Source: Elusimicrobiales bacterium (GTDB lineage: Bacteria; Elusimicrobiota; Elusimicrobia; Elusimicrobiales; Elusimicrobiaceae). Taken from it: 11,165 nucleotides of DNA. The stretch is taken from the NCBI GenBank assembly GCA_030540535.1, contig JAUNWB010000016.1, positions 1-11,165 of the forward strand, written 5' to 3'. The notes beneath the pieces are model-generated. The model ran no database searches. It was not told the DNA's origin and was given only the letters and a program-made list of their open reading frames with translations. The position numbers and the translations under genes were made by a program. Positions 1 to 5,763 of this stretch are shown piece by piece (the stretch's first letter is position 1; each line of letters starts with the position of its first letter).

Positions 1-11
1 CTCCCTCTCCG
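1..11 (+). tRNA. Possible 3' end of a host tRNA-Ser (partial)
   Basis: The first 11 bases look like the end of a T stem, the 3' half of an acceptor stem (CCTCTCC) and a G discriminator, the pattern usual for serine tRNAs whose 5' end is GGAGAGG. No CCA is encoded, as is also true of the complete tRNA in this window. A terminator-like hairpin follows and a phage integrase lies next to it, which fits integration into a tRNA 3' end. Only 11 bases are visible, so this rests mainly on context. Confidence 0.3.
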
Positions 12-31
12 TTTTCCTATAGAACCATATT

Positions 32-54
32 CCTCGACTTAGTCGGGGTTTTTT
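32..54 (+). terminator. Plus-strand intrinsic terminator
   Basis: CCTCGAC and GTCGGGG pair over 7 bp (one T-G) around a TTA loop and are followed directly by six T residues. It points rightward, against all genes in the window, and would end a rightward transcript from the left, such as the putative tRNA-Ser. Confidence 0.6.
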
Positions 55-126
55 ATTGCCTTCTTCGTCGTGGTATTTTGGTAATAAGTTGTAATAAAAA
101 AACATAAAAAAGAAAATTTAGCAATA

Positions 127-150
127 AAAAACGCTACTAAAAACGCTACT
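127..150. repeat. Perfect 12-bp tandem direct repeat beside integrase
   Basis: The 12-mer AAAAACGCTACT occurs twice back to back (127-138 and 139-150), in an A-rich stretch just beyond the 3' end of the integrase gene. Tandem short repeats beside a phage integrase are often arm-type integrase binding sites in attP-derived DNA. That role is inferred from position only. Confidence 0.5.
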
Positions 151-151
151 G

Positions 152-179
152 ATAACCCCGGAATTTCTTCCGGGGTTAT
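152..179. terminator. 12-bp perfect hairpin after the integrase stop codon
   Basis: ATAACCCCGGAA pairs perfectly with TTCCGGGGTTAT around a TTTC loop (plus strand), beginning one base after the integrase stop codon. On the minus strand it is not followed directly by a U run. Two interrupted T runs come about 12 and 24 bases later. It probably protects or ends the integrase message, but it is not a textbook intrinsic terminator. Confidence 0.55.
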
Positions 180-180
180 G

Positions 181-1323
181 TTAGTATTGTAAAGGAACAA
201 TAAACTGGTCCATTTTTTTGAGCCGCTCCCGCTCTTGTGCTTTCATTTCGGGAGTAGAAGTATCTGTATAGTTCTTGCGTGTAACCTTACTGTCTGCGTG
301 TCCCATACTGTTTCCTGTTTCCTCAATAGTAGCTCCTTTACCTTGCCTACTGGTACTATAATCTTTACGTAAGGTCTTACAGGTACCCGTGATTTTAAGC
401 GGGTTATCTTCTTGTTCCCGGATAAGTGTATTTACTTTTTTCACAAACTCACGGTACATTTTTGAGAAGCCCTGCAAAGAATAGCCTTCGCCGTATTGGT
501 TTAATATGAGATAAGGGCCTTTGGATGCTAACTTTTGGATTTCTGTAACAAGGCGTGCCGTAAGGCGAATTTGGCGGCGTTTCCAAACTTTCGGATGCCA
601 CCTCCTAATCCCTTTCTTTCGGTCGGCTTCATGTGGGGTAATATCGGCAAAGCCATTTTCCAAATCCAAATTATCTAAAAGTAAGTTGGCGATTTCTTCG
701 GGCCGACAACCGCAGTCAAAACCCAGCAGGATAACCACACGTTCTTTGGGGCTACCGTACTTTAAAAGAAGTTCAATTTCCCGAATGCTTTGGGTTTTTA
801 CCTCTACTTCGGCTACCGGGAGAGCCCGAAAGTTATCAAGCAGAATATCTTTCATGTACCCGCGCTCCATAGCCCAAATCAGACTGGCGCGCATACAGCC
901 TACGAACTTGTTGGGGCCATAATTATCTGCGTCTTTGGCGCGCGCCTCGTCTTCCAGCACCCCGCGGGCTAAGCGTAACTTTTGGAGTGTGATATCGGCC
1001 AAGTATCGGAGGGGGGAAATAAGCCTTTCGGCCTGGGTAAACGCGCGTTTGTATTCGTCGATGGTGCGTTTTTCCAAAGGCAGTTTGGCCTTAGTTTCTA
1101 AACGAGCCCATTCTTCCCATTTTGTTTTGAAAAAATCCCATGTTTTGGTTCCGTCCCAGTTGTCGCGGTAACGGGATTTGATATCTTCCCACCACGCTCT
1201 TGCCTTGGGTTCGCATTGTTTTTGGGTGCCGTAAAAGTCCTCCACAAAACGAATACGGTTAATCTGCTTTTGGCACCTAAAAACACCAGGACGTATAGGG
1301 TATAAGTGAATTTTATCTGACAT
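181..1323 (-). CDS. int: Phage tyrosine recombinase (integrase)
   Basis: This 380-residue protein has the size and layout of a phage integrase. The N-terminal ~80 residues would bind arm sites, residues ~80-175 fit a SAM-like core-binding domain, and ~178-360 form the catalytic domain. Visible active-site residues are Arg207 (CGCRPEE), a basic beta-hairpin near 236-252, Arg319 (TLRKD), His342 (MGH) and the nucleophile Tyr352 (NYTD). The usual His of the H-x-x-R box is Lys316. It would catalyse site-specific integration and excision of the phage. The ATG follows a GAGG ribosome site. It is separated from the upstream genes by an intrinsic terminator at 1342-1372 and lies at the putative attachment end, as expected. 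I see no promoter between that terminator and the start codon. Confidence 0.93.
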   Translation of the reverse strand: MSDKIHLYPIRPGVFRCQKQINRIRFVEDFYGTQKQCEPKARAWWEDIKSRYRDNWDGTKTWDFFKTKWEEWARLETKAKLPLEKRTIDEYKRAFTQAERLISPLRYLADITLQKLRLARGVLEDEARAKDADNYGPNKFVGCMRASLIWAMERGYMKDILLDNFRALPVAEVEVKTQSIREIELLLKYGSPKERVVILLGFDCGCRPEEIANLLLDNLDLENGFADITPHEADRKKGIRRWHPKVWKRRQIRLTARLVTEIQKLASKGPYLILNQYGEGYSLQGFSKMYREFVKKVNTLIREQEDNPLKITGTCKTLRKDYSTSRQGKGATIEETGNSMGHADSKVTRKNYTDTSTPEMKAQERERLKKMDQFIVPLQY

Positions 1324-1341
1324 AAAAACCTCAAAATTTGC

Positions 1342-1372
1342 AAAAAAGGCCCCTACCCCATAAATAGGGGCC
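1342..1372 (-). terminator. Intrinsic terminator between ASCH gene and integrase
   Basis: On the minus strand GGCCCCTA (1372-1365) pairs with TAGGGGCC (1355-1348) around a 9-base loop and is followed by six T residues (1347-1342). This is a standard intrinsic terminator for the long leftward early transcript. It implies that integrase expression needs read-through, antitermination or a promoter I cannot see. Confidence 0.8.
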
Positions 1373-1401
1373 GATTCAACGAATTTATTTTTCTGATTTA
1401 T

Positions 1402-1692
1402 TTATTCTTTGCTGAATTGAATTTCGAAGAATTTTTCTTCATTGGGTTTTTTGAAATACTCGTACACTTCGTTGGGTAAATCCCATCCCACAATTACGCG
1501 AATATTCTCTATGCGTCGTGTCAGCGTGCGGCCCGTATAGCCGCGGTGGAATACGACCAAATCGCCGCGTTTTGCGCCGTTTAATCGCTTGCGCCAGCCC
1601 TCCGTAAAGCGGCGGTATTCGCACGTTTTCCGGCCTGCGGCGATTTCGTCCCACCAGTGGTAGGTAAGCGTCAAGTGCAAGGTTTTAGCCAT
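1402..1692 (-). CDS. ASCH-domain protein
   Basis: A 96-residue protein when started at the ATG at 1692, which has GGGGG five bases upstream and overlaps the preceding stop codon (ATGGCTAA). An in-frame ATG 21 bases further upstream is less well placed. The sequence has the ASCH signature G-x-K-x-x-E-x-R (Gly20, Lys22, Glu25, Arg27), followed by a basic patch and a beta-rich part containing VVFHRGY. ASCH domains have a PUA-like fold and bind RNA or modified nucleic acid. Some hydrolyse N4-acetylcytidine. Phages often carry small ASCH proteins of unknown function. It is the last gene before the operon terminator. Confidence 0.8.
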   Translation of the reverse strand: MAKTLHLTLTYHWWDEIAAGRKTCEYRRFTEGWRKRLNGAKRGDLVVFHRGYTGRTLTRRIENIRVIVGWDLPNEVYEYFKKPNEEKFFEIQFSKE

Positions 1693-1906
1693 TCTTACCC
1701 CCGAGGAGCGCATCCAGCGCGGCTTCGGCGAAAGGGATATATTCCTTTTTGCATTTGGCGTAATCTTTCATCGTTCCGCAGGCTTTAAAATAAATAGCCT
1801 TCGCCATTCTCTCCACGGCCTCGGCGCGGGTCATTTGCGGTAAGCGTTCCCCCCATCCGCGTTTATTGTAAAAATTTATTTCAATAACTTCTTCGTTCTG
1901 AGCCAT
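1685..1906 (-). CDS. Small hypothetical phage protein, helical
   Basis: A 73-residue protein preceded by a strong AAGGAGG site seven bases before the ATG. Its start overlaps the upstream micro-gene stop by one base (TAATG) and its end overlaps the ASCH gene by 8 bases, so it sits inside a translationally coupled cluster. The middle and C-terminal parts are helical, with two cysteines near residues 43-52 and a tail of the form A-E-A-A-L-D-A-L-L. That resembles a widespread class of short phage early proteins built around a Y/W...A..AL.AL helix. No function is known to me. Confidence 0.75.
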   Translation of the reverse strand: MAQNEEVIEINFYNKRGWGERLPQMTRAEAVERMAKAIYFKACGTMKDYAKCKKEYIPFAEAALDALLGGKNG

Positions 1907-2064
1907 TATTTAACCTCCTTTAACGGGCACCAATCGGGTCTATCTTTATGCCCAATAATCCAAATATCCATTTCAGGACGTAACATACACGAAAATTCTT
2001 TTGATTCGCAAAAGAAACAAAATTCACACTTGCTAGGCATATCAATATCAATTTGTACGGGCAT
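1906..2064 (-). CDS. 52-residue cysteine-rich phage protein
   Basis: This short gene encodes 52 residues beginning MPVQIDID. An AGGAG site precedes the ATG and the stop codon overlaps the next start (TAATG). It has a C-x-x-C-x-x-x-C cluster (CEFCFFC), a further cysteine before MLRPEM, and ends with the sequence DRPDWCPLKEVK. Small phage proteins with N-terminal cysteine pairs and a C-terminal WCPL motif are common in phage early cassettes and probably bind zinc. Its role is unknown. Confidence 0.72.
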   Translation of the reverse strand: MPVQIDIDMPSKCEFCFFCESKEFSCMLRPEMDIWIIGHKDRPDWCPLKEVK

Positions 2065-2065
2065 A

Positions 2066-2128
2066 TTATTCTCCTAAACAATTTATGATTAAAATAGCAA
2101 CAAGCATAGAAAGAAAAAAAGTAATCAT
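2066..2128 (-). CDS. 20-residue hydrophobic micro-protein
   Basis: Starting one base after the stop of the PAPS-reductase-like gene, with a GAGG site at standard spacing, this frame encodes 20 residues dominated by F, L, I, V and A (starts MITFFLSM, ends NCLGE). It could form one short membrane helix. Its own 3' end contains the AGGAG site of the next micro-gene, so it may be a translated leader or coupling peptide rather than a functional protein. The length is too short for certainty. Confidence 0.45.
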   Translation of the reverse strand: MITFFLSMLVAILIINCLGE

Positions 2129-2129
2129 A

Positions 2130-2846
2130 TTATTCCTCATTTATAAGCCCACAAAAAATGCTACATCTTGGTTCCAATTCTTTTTCATTTCTTCCAGCGT
2201 CCAATGGAAGTTCATCCAAGAAATATTTTTTCAAGCAACTATGACCAATTTCTCTCTCAATTTTAGCCATTTTCTTAAACTGGTCTGGAAAATCTTTTCG
2301 TATCCTATTCCAATAACCCGCTCCTCCCTTAACGCATCCGATGCAATTATTATTATGATACCCCAGCCGATACATCTCTGGTAAATCTATACCGGCTCTT
2401 TTTAAAATACAAAGACACTCTTCCTTATCCAGATTATTATCTATCAATGGAAAGATATGCTTAAAATTTGGATAGCGTTGTCGCATACGGAAAGCCCTAT
2501 TTTCTTCTTTTTTTCCTTTCTCAAAACCCCATATATAAGTATCAATATCGTTCTCATATTCAAACTTTTGACGAACCTGAGTTTTAAGAATTTTAGTACA
2601 AGCAGCTCCATAGGGAGAATTTATAAATCTCTTTTTCAAAACCACATCCGCGACATCTTTGTATTCGCTTTTTAGAACTACAATTTCTTTTCCAAACCAT
2701 TTTTCACAATCTTTTAAAAATCTTTTATTGTCTGGGTGGTGAGACCCAGTTTCAATATAATAAATTCCCAGTTCGGGATACAATTTTAATCCCAACTTAC
2801 AGGCTACCGCAGAAGTAGCCCCACAACTAAACCAAGCTACTTTCAT
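2130..2846 (-). CDS. PAPS-reductase-like PP-loop protein
   Basis: This 238-residue protein belongs to the phosphoadenosine phosphosulfate reductase / adenine nucleotide alpha-hydrolase-like superfamily. The N-terminus carries a variant PP-loop (FSCGATS, residues 6-12, where SGGxxS is usual) and a strand-turn YYIETG near 29-34. Cysteines occur at Cys83 (A-A-C-T-K), Cys168-x-x-Cys171 (NNCIGC) and Cys228/Cys232 (CSIFC) and could hold a metal or Fe-S cluster. The C-terminal part has the GYWNRIRKDFP stretch I associate with phage members. Such proteins act in sulfate reduction, tRNA thiolation or DNA phosphorothioation (DndC). In phages the substrate is generally unknown. GGGGAGG precedes the ATG. 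Base composition is AT-richer than neighbours, suggesting separate acquisition. Confidence 0.82.
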   Translation of the reverse strand: MKVAWFSCGATSAVACKLGLKLYPELGIYYIETGSHHPDNKRFLKDCEKWFGKEIVVLKSEYKDVADVVLKKRFINSPYGAACTKILKTQVRQKFEYENDIDTYIWGFEKGKKEENRAFRMRQRYPNFKHIFPLIDNNLDKEECLCILKRAGIDLPEMYRLGYHNNNCIGCVKGGAGYWNRIRKDFPDQFKKMAKIEREIGHSCLKKYFLDELPLDAGRNEKELEPRCSIFCGLINEE

Positions 2847-2849
2847 ATA

Positions 2850-3038
2850 CTATTCCTCCCCTGCGCGGCGGTTCCATGCTTCTATAGCACGTTTTTCGTT
2901 AGCTCTTTTTATAAAAATGCCACATTTACCGCATTCAATTATTGCACACCTAACTTTTAGGTATTGAAAAGAACAACAGTGATTAAGACGAACAGTTTTG
3001 CAACCGCAAAACGGGCACGGTTTAAGTTTATTTTGCAT
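2850..3038 (-). CDS. Lar-like restriction alleviation zinc-ribbon protein
   Basis: A 62-residue protein with the Lar family pattern: an N-terminal L-K-P-C-P-F-C-G knuckle, a second C-x-x-C-G (CGKCG) in the middle, and a C-terminal A-I-E-A-W-N-R-R-A. The four cysteines should bind zinc. Rac-prophage Lar reduces host type I restriction by promoting methylation of incoming DNA. Most phage homologues are annotated by similarity only, so the activity here is inferred. GGAGG lies ahead of the ATG, and the gene start overlaps the upstream gene by 11 bases. Confidence 0.85.
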   Translation of the reverse strand: MQNKLKPCPFCGCKTVRLNHCCSFQYLKVRCAIIECGKCGIFIKRANEKRAIEAWNRRAGEE

Positions 3039-3258
3039 TTTCCGCCTCCTTAATCAGCCGCAGAATTTCCTCCGGCGTTTCTTTTACGATGATAAAAAAC
3101 AAACGATGATGTAATAATTCTACTCGGGTTCCTTCTTCGGTAATACATAATCCGCCGATTGTATCTGTTTGCAGATAACAAGGAAAATTTTTTGGAACCA
3201 ACTTAAAGTTTTCTGTGCAAAAATCGCTCTCAATTTGTGTCAATTTAATGAACGGCAT
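3028..3258 (-). CDS. Small hypothetical protein, FlbD-like outline
   Basis: This 76-residue protein has a beta-rich outline: an N-terminal FIKLTQ strand, a central G-T-R-V turn, then IIVKETPEEILRLIKEA at the end. That order (strand, turn, V-K-E-x-P-E-E-I helix) resembles the short FlbD-type proteins often found in phages, but the match is by outline only. GGAGG is nine bases ahead of the ATG. Its start overlaps the upstream gene by 14 bases and its end overlaps the Lar-like gene by 11 bases, so it is probably co-translated with both. Confidence 0.75.
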   Translation of the reverse strand: MPFIKLTQIESDFCTENFKLVPKNFPCYLQTDTIGGLCITEEGTRVELLHHRLFFIIVKETPEEILRLIKEAENAK

Positions 3259-4072
3259 TTCTCGCTTCCTCCAATAAAATAGCTTTGATTATTTCTATAC
3301 TTATAGTTTTTGCTCCGCGCGTCCACGCCTCACGTTTGGGGGACCACTTAAAGCCACGGGATTTTAATTTATCGCGCAATTCGGCTTTTGGTTTTTCGTC
3401 GAAATATACGTTATAGCGGATTTCTTCCGGCTCAAACTCTACACGTCCGCCGTCAAACTCAAAGCCGCTTTCCGCTTTTGTTTCACGCGCGCGGTCAATT
3501 TCGGCAACTTGGGCTTTAAGGCGTCTAATATTTGCTAATTCATTGCGTAAATCATAATCAGGAAAACCAAAAAAATTAACTGGAAGGGTTGTGTTGTATT
3601 TGTCTTCAATTTCTTGCCGTTTGCCTTTCCTAATAAGGGCATTTATGTCCTTCTTTTGGGCGTGCAATTTTTCCAACTGCTCTATTTTTTGGAGCCAAAC
3701 ACTCTTTTTGTCGTCCTGCGTTTCATTGCGCCGGCTGATACGCTTCAACATTCTTTCTACGTTTTCGCGAAAATAAACCAACGCGGCCAAATGTTTATGG
3801 GCAGCAGTGGCGCGTTTTTCCATTGTTCTAGCCGGAAATCGTGACGGGCCGGTTATTGCCCAACTTGCGCAACGGCTTTCCGAAGCCAAATAAGCCGAAG
3901 CCAATTTTTCGTGCTTTTTTATAAATTTATCGGGGGATATACCATATTGGCCGCAAAGTGCCAATATCCGACGGTTTTCCCTCTCAAATTCCGCTTCAAA
4001 TGTTGCCGCCCGGCCATCCGGGTCAAAACTAACATTGTTAAAGGCCGATTCGGCCATCTTGTGAATACTCAT
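3245..4072 (-). CDS. Phage protein with coiled centre and C-terminal GFKWSP module
   Basis: A 275-residue protein when started at the ATG at 4072, which has a perfect GGAGG six bases upstream. An upstream in-frame ATG would add 13 residues but overlaps the previous gene and lacks a ribosome site. Residues ~1-90 are helical. A segment with ITGPSRFPARTMEKR leads into long charged helices (~100-215), probably a coiled coil. The final ~50 residues contain the module RDKLKSRGFKWSPKREAWTR, which recurs at the ends of large phage and plasmid proteins linked to methylation or antirestriction (for example DUF3560-type proteins). That link is from memory. The biochemical function is unknown. Confidence 0.75.
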   Translation of the reverse strand: MSIHKMAESAFNNVSFDPDGRAATFEAEFERENRRILALCGQYGISPDKFIKKHEKLASAYLASESRCASWAITGPSRFPARTMEKRATAAHKHLAALVYFRENVERMLKRISRRNETQDDKKSVWLQKIEQLEKLHAQKKDINALIRKGKRQEIEDKYNTTLPVNFFGFPDYDLRNELANIRRLKAQVAEIDRARETKAESGFEFDGGRVEFEPEEIRYNVYFDEKPKAELRDKLKSRGFKWSPKREAWTRGAKTISIEIIKAILLEEARNAVH

Positions 4073-4082
4073 ATTTCCTCCA

Positions 4083-4400
4083 TTAATCCTCCCAATAATC
4101 GGAATTATCATCAGAATAAGAGTCCGCGGCTTTTTCTTCCAACTCGTCCCCGTAACGTTCTTTCAGTTCTTCCAGTTCGGCTTTTGTAAGTTCGTAGAAC
4201 GTTTTGCCGCAGTCTACCGTTACTTTGGCCGAAACAAGGTTAAATTCGGGCTCACATCCGGGGTCAGAAAATCGCGGGTCGTCGTGGTTGCTACAATGCG
4301 GGGCTTCATAGCCCGGGTTATATCTAACCGTGCAGTACCATTCGGCTCCGGCGAACTCAACATACAACTCAAGTTCTTTCGTTTTTGGGTATCTGCTCAT
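4083..4400 (-). CDS. Acidic hypothetical phage protein
   Basis: A 105-residue acidic protein. The first half looks like beta strands (LELYVEF, EWYCTVRY) followed by a loop with Cys and His residues (PHCSNHDDPRFSD). The second half is a helix rich in Glu and Lys ending in an Asp/Ser/Tyr-rich tail. Phage proteins with a beta strand pair, a proline-rich loop and an E-F/V-N-L-V-S-A-K-V strand are common, but I know no function. The start ATGA overlaps the stop of the upstream micro-gene, indicating translational coupling. GGGAGGG lies upstream. Confidence 0.75.
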   Translation of the reverse strand: MSRYPKTKELELYVEFAGAEWYCTVRYNPGYEAPHCSNHDDPRFSDPGCEPEFNLVSAKVTVDCGKTFYELTKAELEELKERYGDELEEKAADSYSDDNSDYWED

Positions 4401-4558
4401 TTTTTCCCTCCCGGCCTAAAGCAGCCCCTAAATTTGCCCTCTTCGTTGCGCGCGCATCCGGCGCAAACATTGGACGTTACGTCATAGCGCGCACAATACA
4501 TGCGCCCGCAAGGCTCCTGCGGCGTCAATTCCCGTTTATTTGTTCTGTGTCTTGTCAT
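4397..4558 (-). CDS. 53-residue cysteine-rich basic protein
   Basis: This short frame encodes 53 residues beginning MTRHRTNKRE. It has cysteines in the order C-x(4)-C, then C-A-G-C and a last cysteine in RGCFRPGG, consistent with a small zinc knuckle. It overlaps the upstream membrane micro-gene by 23 bases and the downstream gene by 4 bases (ATGA), and its 3' end supplies the ribosome site of that gene. A GGGAGAG stretch lies ahead of its ATG. Function unknown. Confidence 0.65.
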   Translation of the reverse strand: MTRHRTNKRELTPQEPCGRMYCARYDVTSNVCAGCARNEEGKFRGCFRPGGKK

Positions 4559-4706
4559 AGTCCCGCTCTCCCGCCTGTTTGGCCGCTATTCTACGCGCTT
4601 CCACTTTTCGCCATTCCCGCCGTATATTTTCCCGCTCTTTGGCTTTGCCCAATTTGTACGCCCCGTACAGCGCTCCAACACCGCACGATAATAATATCCA
4701 AATCAT
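4536..4706 (-). CDS. 56-residue membrane-anchored basic peptide
   Basis: The frame starts at an ATG preceded by AGGAGG and encodes 56 residues. The first ~17 are hydrophobic (MIWILLSCGVGALYGAY) and fit one membrane helix, followed by a strongly charged helix (K-E-R-E-N-I-R-R-E-W-R-K-V-E-A-R-R) that would lie in the cytoplasm. It begins 14 bases after the VRR-NUC stop and overlaps the next gene by 23 bases. Small anchored basic peptides of this kind occur in phage early operons. No function can be assigned. Confidence 0.65.
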   Translation of the reverse strand: MIWILLSCGVGALYGAYKLGKAKERENIRREWRKVEARRIAAKQAGERDYDKTQNK

Positions 4707-4719
4707 CAGTCGGTTCCTC

Positions 4720-5076
4720 CTACTTTATAATTGGCGCCAATTCTTTTTTGCGCCCGTTGATAAAATCTTCTACCTGTTTCCAGTCGCTCCACAACAGGTA
4801 TTCAAAGCCAAATGCCCGAACGTTCTCCTCAAAATCCCGCTGCGCCGGGCTTTGGCGTCCTTTGCCGTTGGGGTTTTTAAACTCCGCAAACACCGTCTTA
4901 CCGCCGGGCAACAGGATGATTACGTCGCTCACGCCAGCCAGCATTCCTTCGGCCTTTGCAATTCGGCTTTGCGTGGGTTTTAATTGCGTGCCATTGGGTA
5001 CGCTAAAGCAGTAAAACCCGTTAGCCCGAAGCATTCTTACAGCCATTTGCTGAAAGTTACTTTCCGCGTGTATCAT
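4720..5076 (-). CDS. VRR-NUC domain nuclease
   Basis: At 118 residues this is a standalone VRR-NUC protein, the usual phage size. Visible family features are an N-terminal E-x-x-F-Q helix (Glu5, Gln9), PNGT near residue 27, the A-K-A-E-G-M-L-A-G-V-S-D-V-I-I-L block with Asp51, the catalytic E-F-K (Glu65, Lys67) and the following K-G-R-Q-S-P-A-Q motif (Gln75). VRR-NUC domains are metal-dependent PD-(D/E)XK nucleases. Phage versions can act on Holliday junctions or branched DNA. Its ATGA start overlaps the methyltransferase stop by 4 bases, and it closes the recombination module. Confidence 0.9.
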   Translation of the reverse strand: MIHAESNFQQMAVRMLRANGFYCFSVPNGTQLKPTQSRIAKAEGMLAGVSDVIILLPGGKTVFAEFKNPNGKGRQSPAQRDFEENVRAFGFEYLLWSDWKQVEDFINGRKKELAPIIK

Positions 5077-5699
5077 ATTCCTCTCCCAAATAATTGCATT
5101 TGCTTTTGCGAATTATTTAACCGTTCTATTGAATCGGCCCAATAGCAGTAGTCTTTTTCCACACAAATAAAACGTCTGTTCAAGTTATAACAAGCAATAG
5201 TCGTAGTCCCGGATCCGCTGAAGCAATCCAGCACCAAATCCCCTTCCTTACTGTAATCATTTAAAATCATTTCAAACAGTTGCAAAGGTTTTTGTGTTGG
5301 ATGTATTCTGTTTTTTTGAGCAAAAGCCGCTATACGGTATATTTTGGATATTGTGCTAAGACCTTCGCTCATCCAAGCAACTTCTGCCATAGACATAGTG
5401 AATTTAAAAGGAAGTTTTTTATCCCAAACTATAAAACCTTTACAATTTGGAAGATTAAAATTATTGGCACCAAATATAATTTGATTCTTAGACACTCTAA
5501 AAATCTCTTCGAATATTTCCTCGGTTGGCTTATTTCCCAAATCTCTATATCCATTTAATCGCATATCTTTGGTGGGCGCATTATCCTTATTATTTCGATA
5601 TGGTGGATCCGTCAATACTAAATCAATGCTTTTATCAGGTAATTTTTTTAAAATATCTATACAGTCTGCATTTATTATCTTGTTTATTAAATTGTTCAT
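5073..5699 (-). CDS. DNA adenine methyltransferase (N6_N4_Mtase family)
   Basis: A 208-residue class-beta methyltransferase: the catalytic motif T-D-P-P-Y lies first (residues 30-34) and the AdoMet-binding motif D-C-F-S-G-S-G-T-T later (158-166), with H-P-T-Q-K-P-L (133-139) just before it. DPPY favours adenine N6 methylation over cytosine N4. The region between motifs is short, so the target site cannot be predicted. No cognate endonuclease is visible. Prophages often carry such orphan enzymes to protect their DNA or mark timing. A perfect GGAGG lies six bases before the ATG, directly after a terminator-like hairpin whose loop can pair with it (5708-5752). Confidence 0.92.
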   Translation of the reverse strand: MNNLINKIINADCIDILKKLPDKSIDLVLTDPPYRNNKDNAPTKDMRLNGYRDLGNKPTEEIFEEIFRVSKNQIIFGANNFNLPNCKGFIVWDKKLPFKFTMSMAEVAWMSEGLSTISKIYRIAAFAQKNRIHPTQKPLQLFEMILNDYSKEGDLVLDCFSGSGTTTIACYNLNRRFICVEKDYCYWADSIERLNNSQKQMQLFGRGI

Positions 5700-5707
5700 A
5701 TTCCTCC

Positions 5708-5752
5708 AAAAACCGGGGGCCTTTTTGTGTGTATTTCGGAGGCGGCCCCCGG
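5708..5752 (-). promoter_or_regulatory. Terminator-like hairpin able to mask the methyltransferase ribosome site
   Basis: On the minus strand CCGGGGGCC (5752-5744) pairs perfectly with GGCCCCCGG (5721-5713) around a 22-base loop and is followed by five T residues and then the methyltransferase GGAGG. The loop contains CCTCCGAA (5742-5735), which can pair over 8 bp, including one G-U, with TTTGGAGG (5710-5703), the ribosome site. It may act as an intrinsic terminator or attenuator, or as a pseudoknot controlling translation. The stem is certain; the function is inferred. Confidence 0.6.
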
Positions 5753-5763
5753 CAGGGTTTACG

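Noticed and set aside
4385..5014. A 209-codon plus-strand frame, the longest opposite to the operon.
   Set aside because: It is antisense to the VRR-NUC gene and two coupled micro-genes that have ribosome sites and recognisable features; its own sequence is low-quality and rich in Arg, Ser and Pro.
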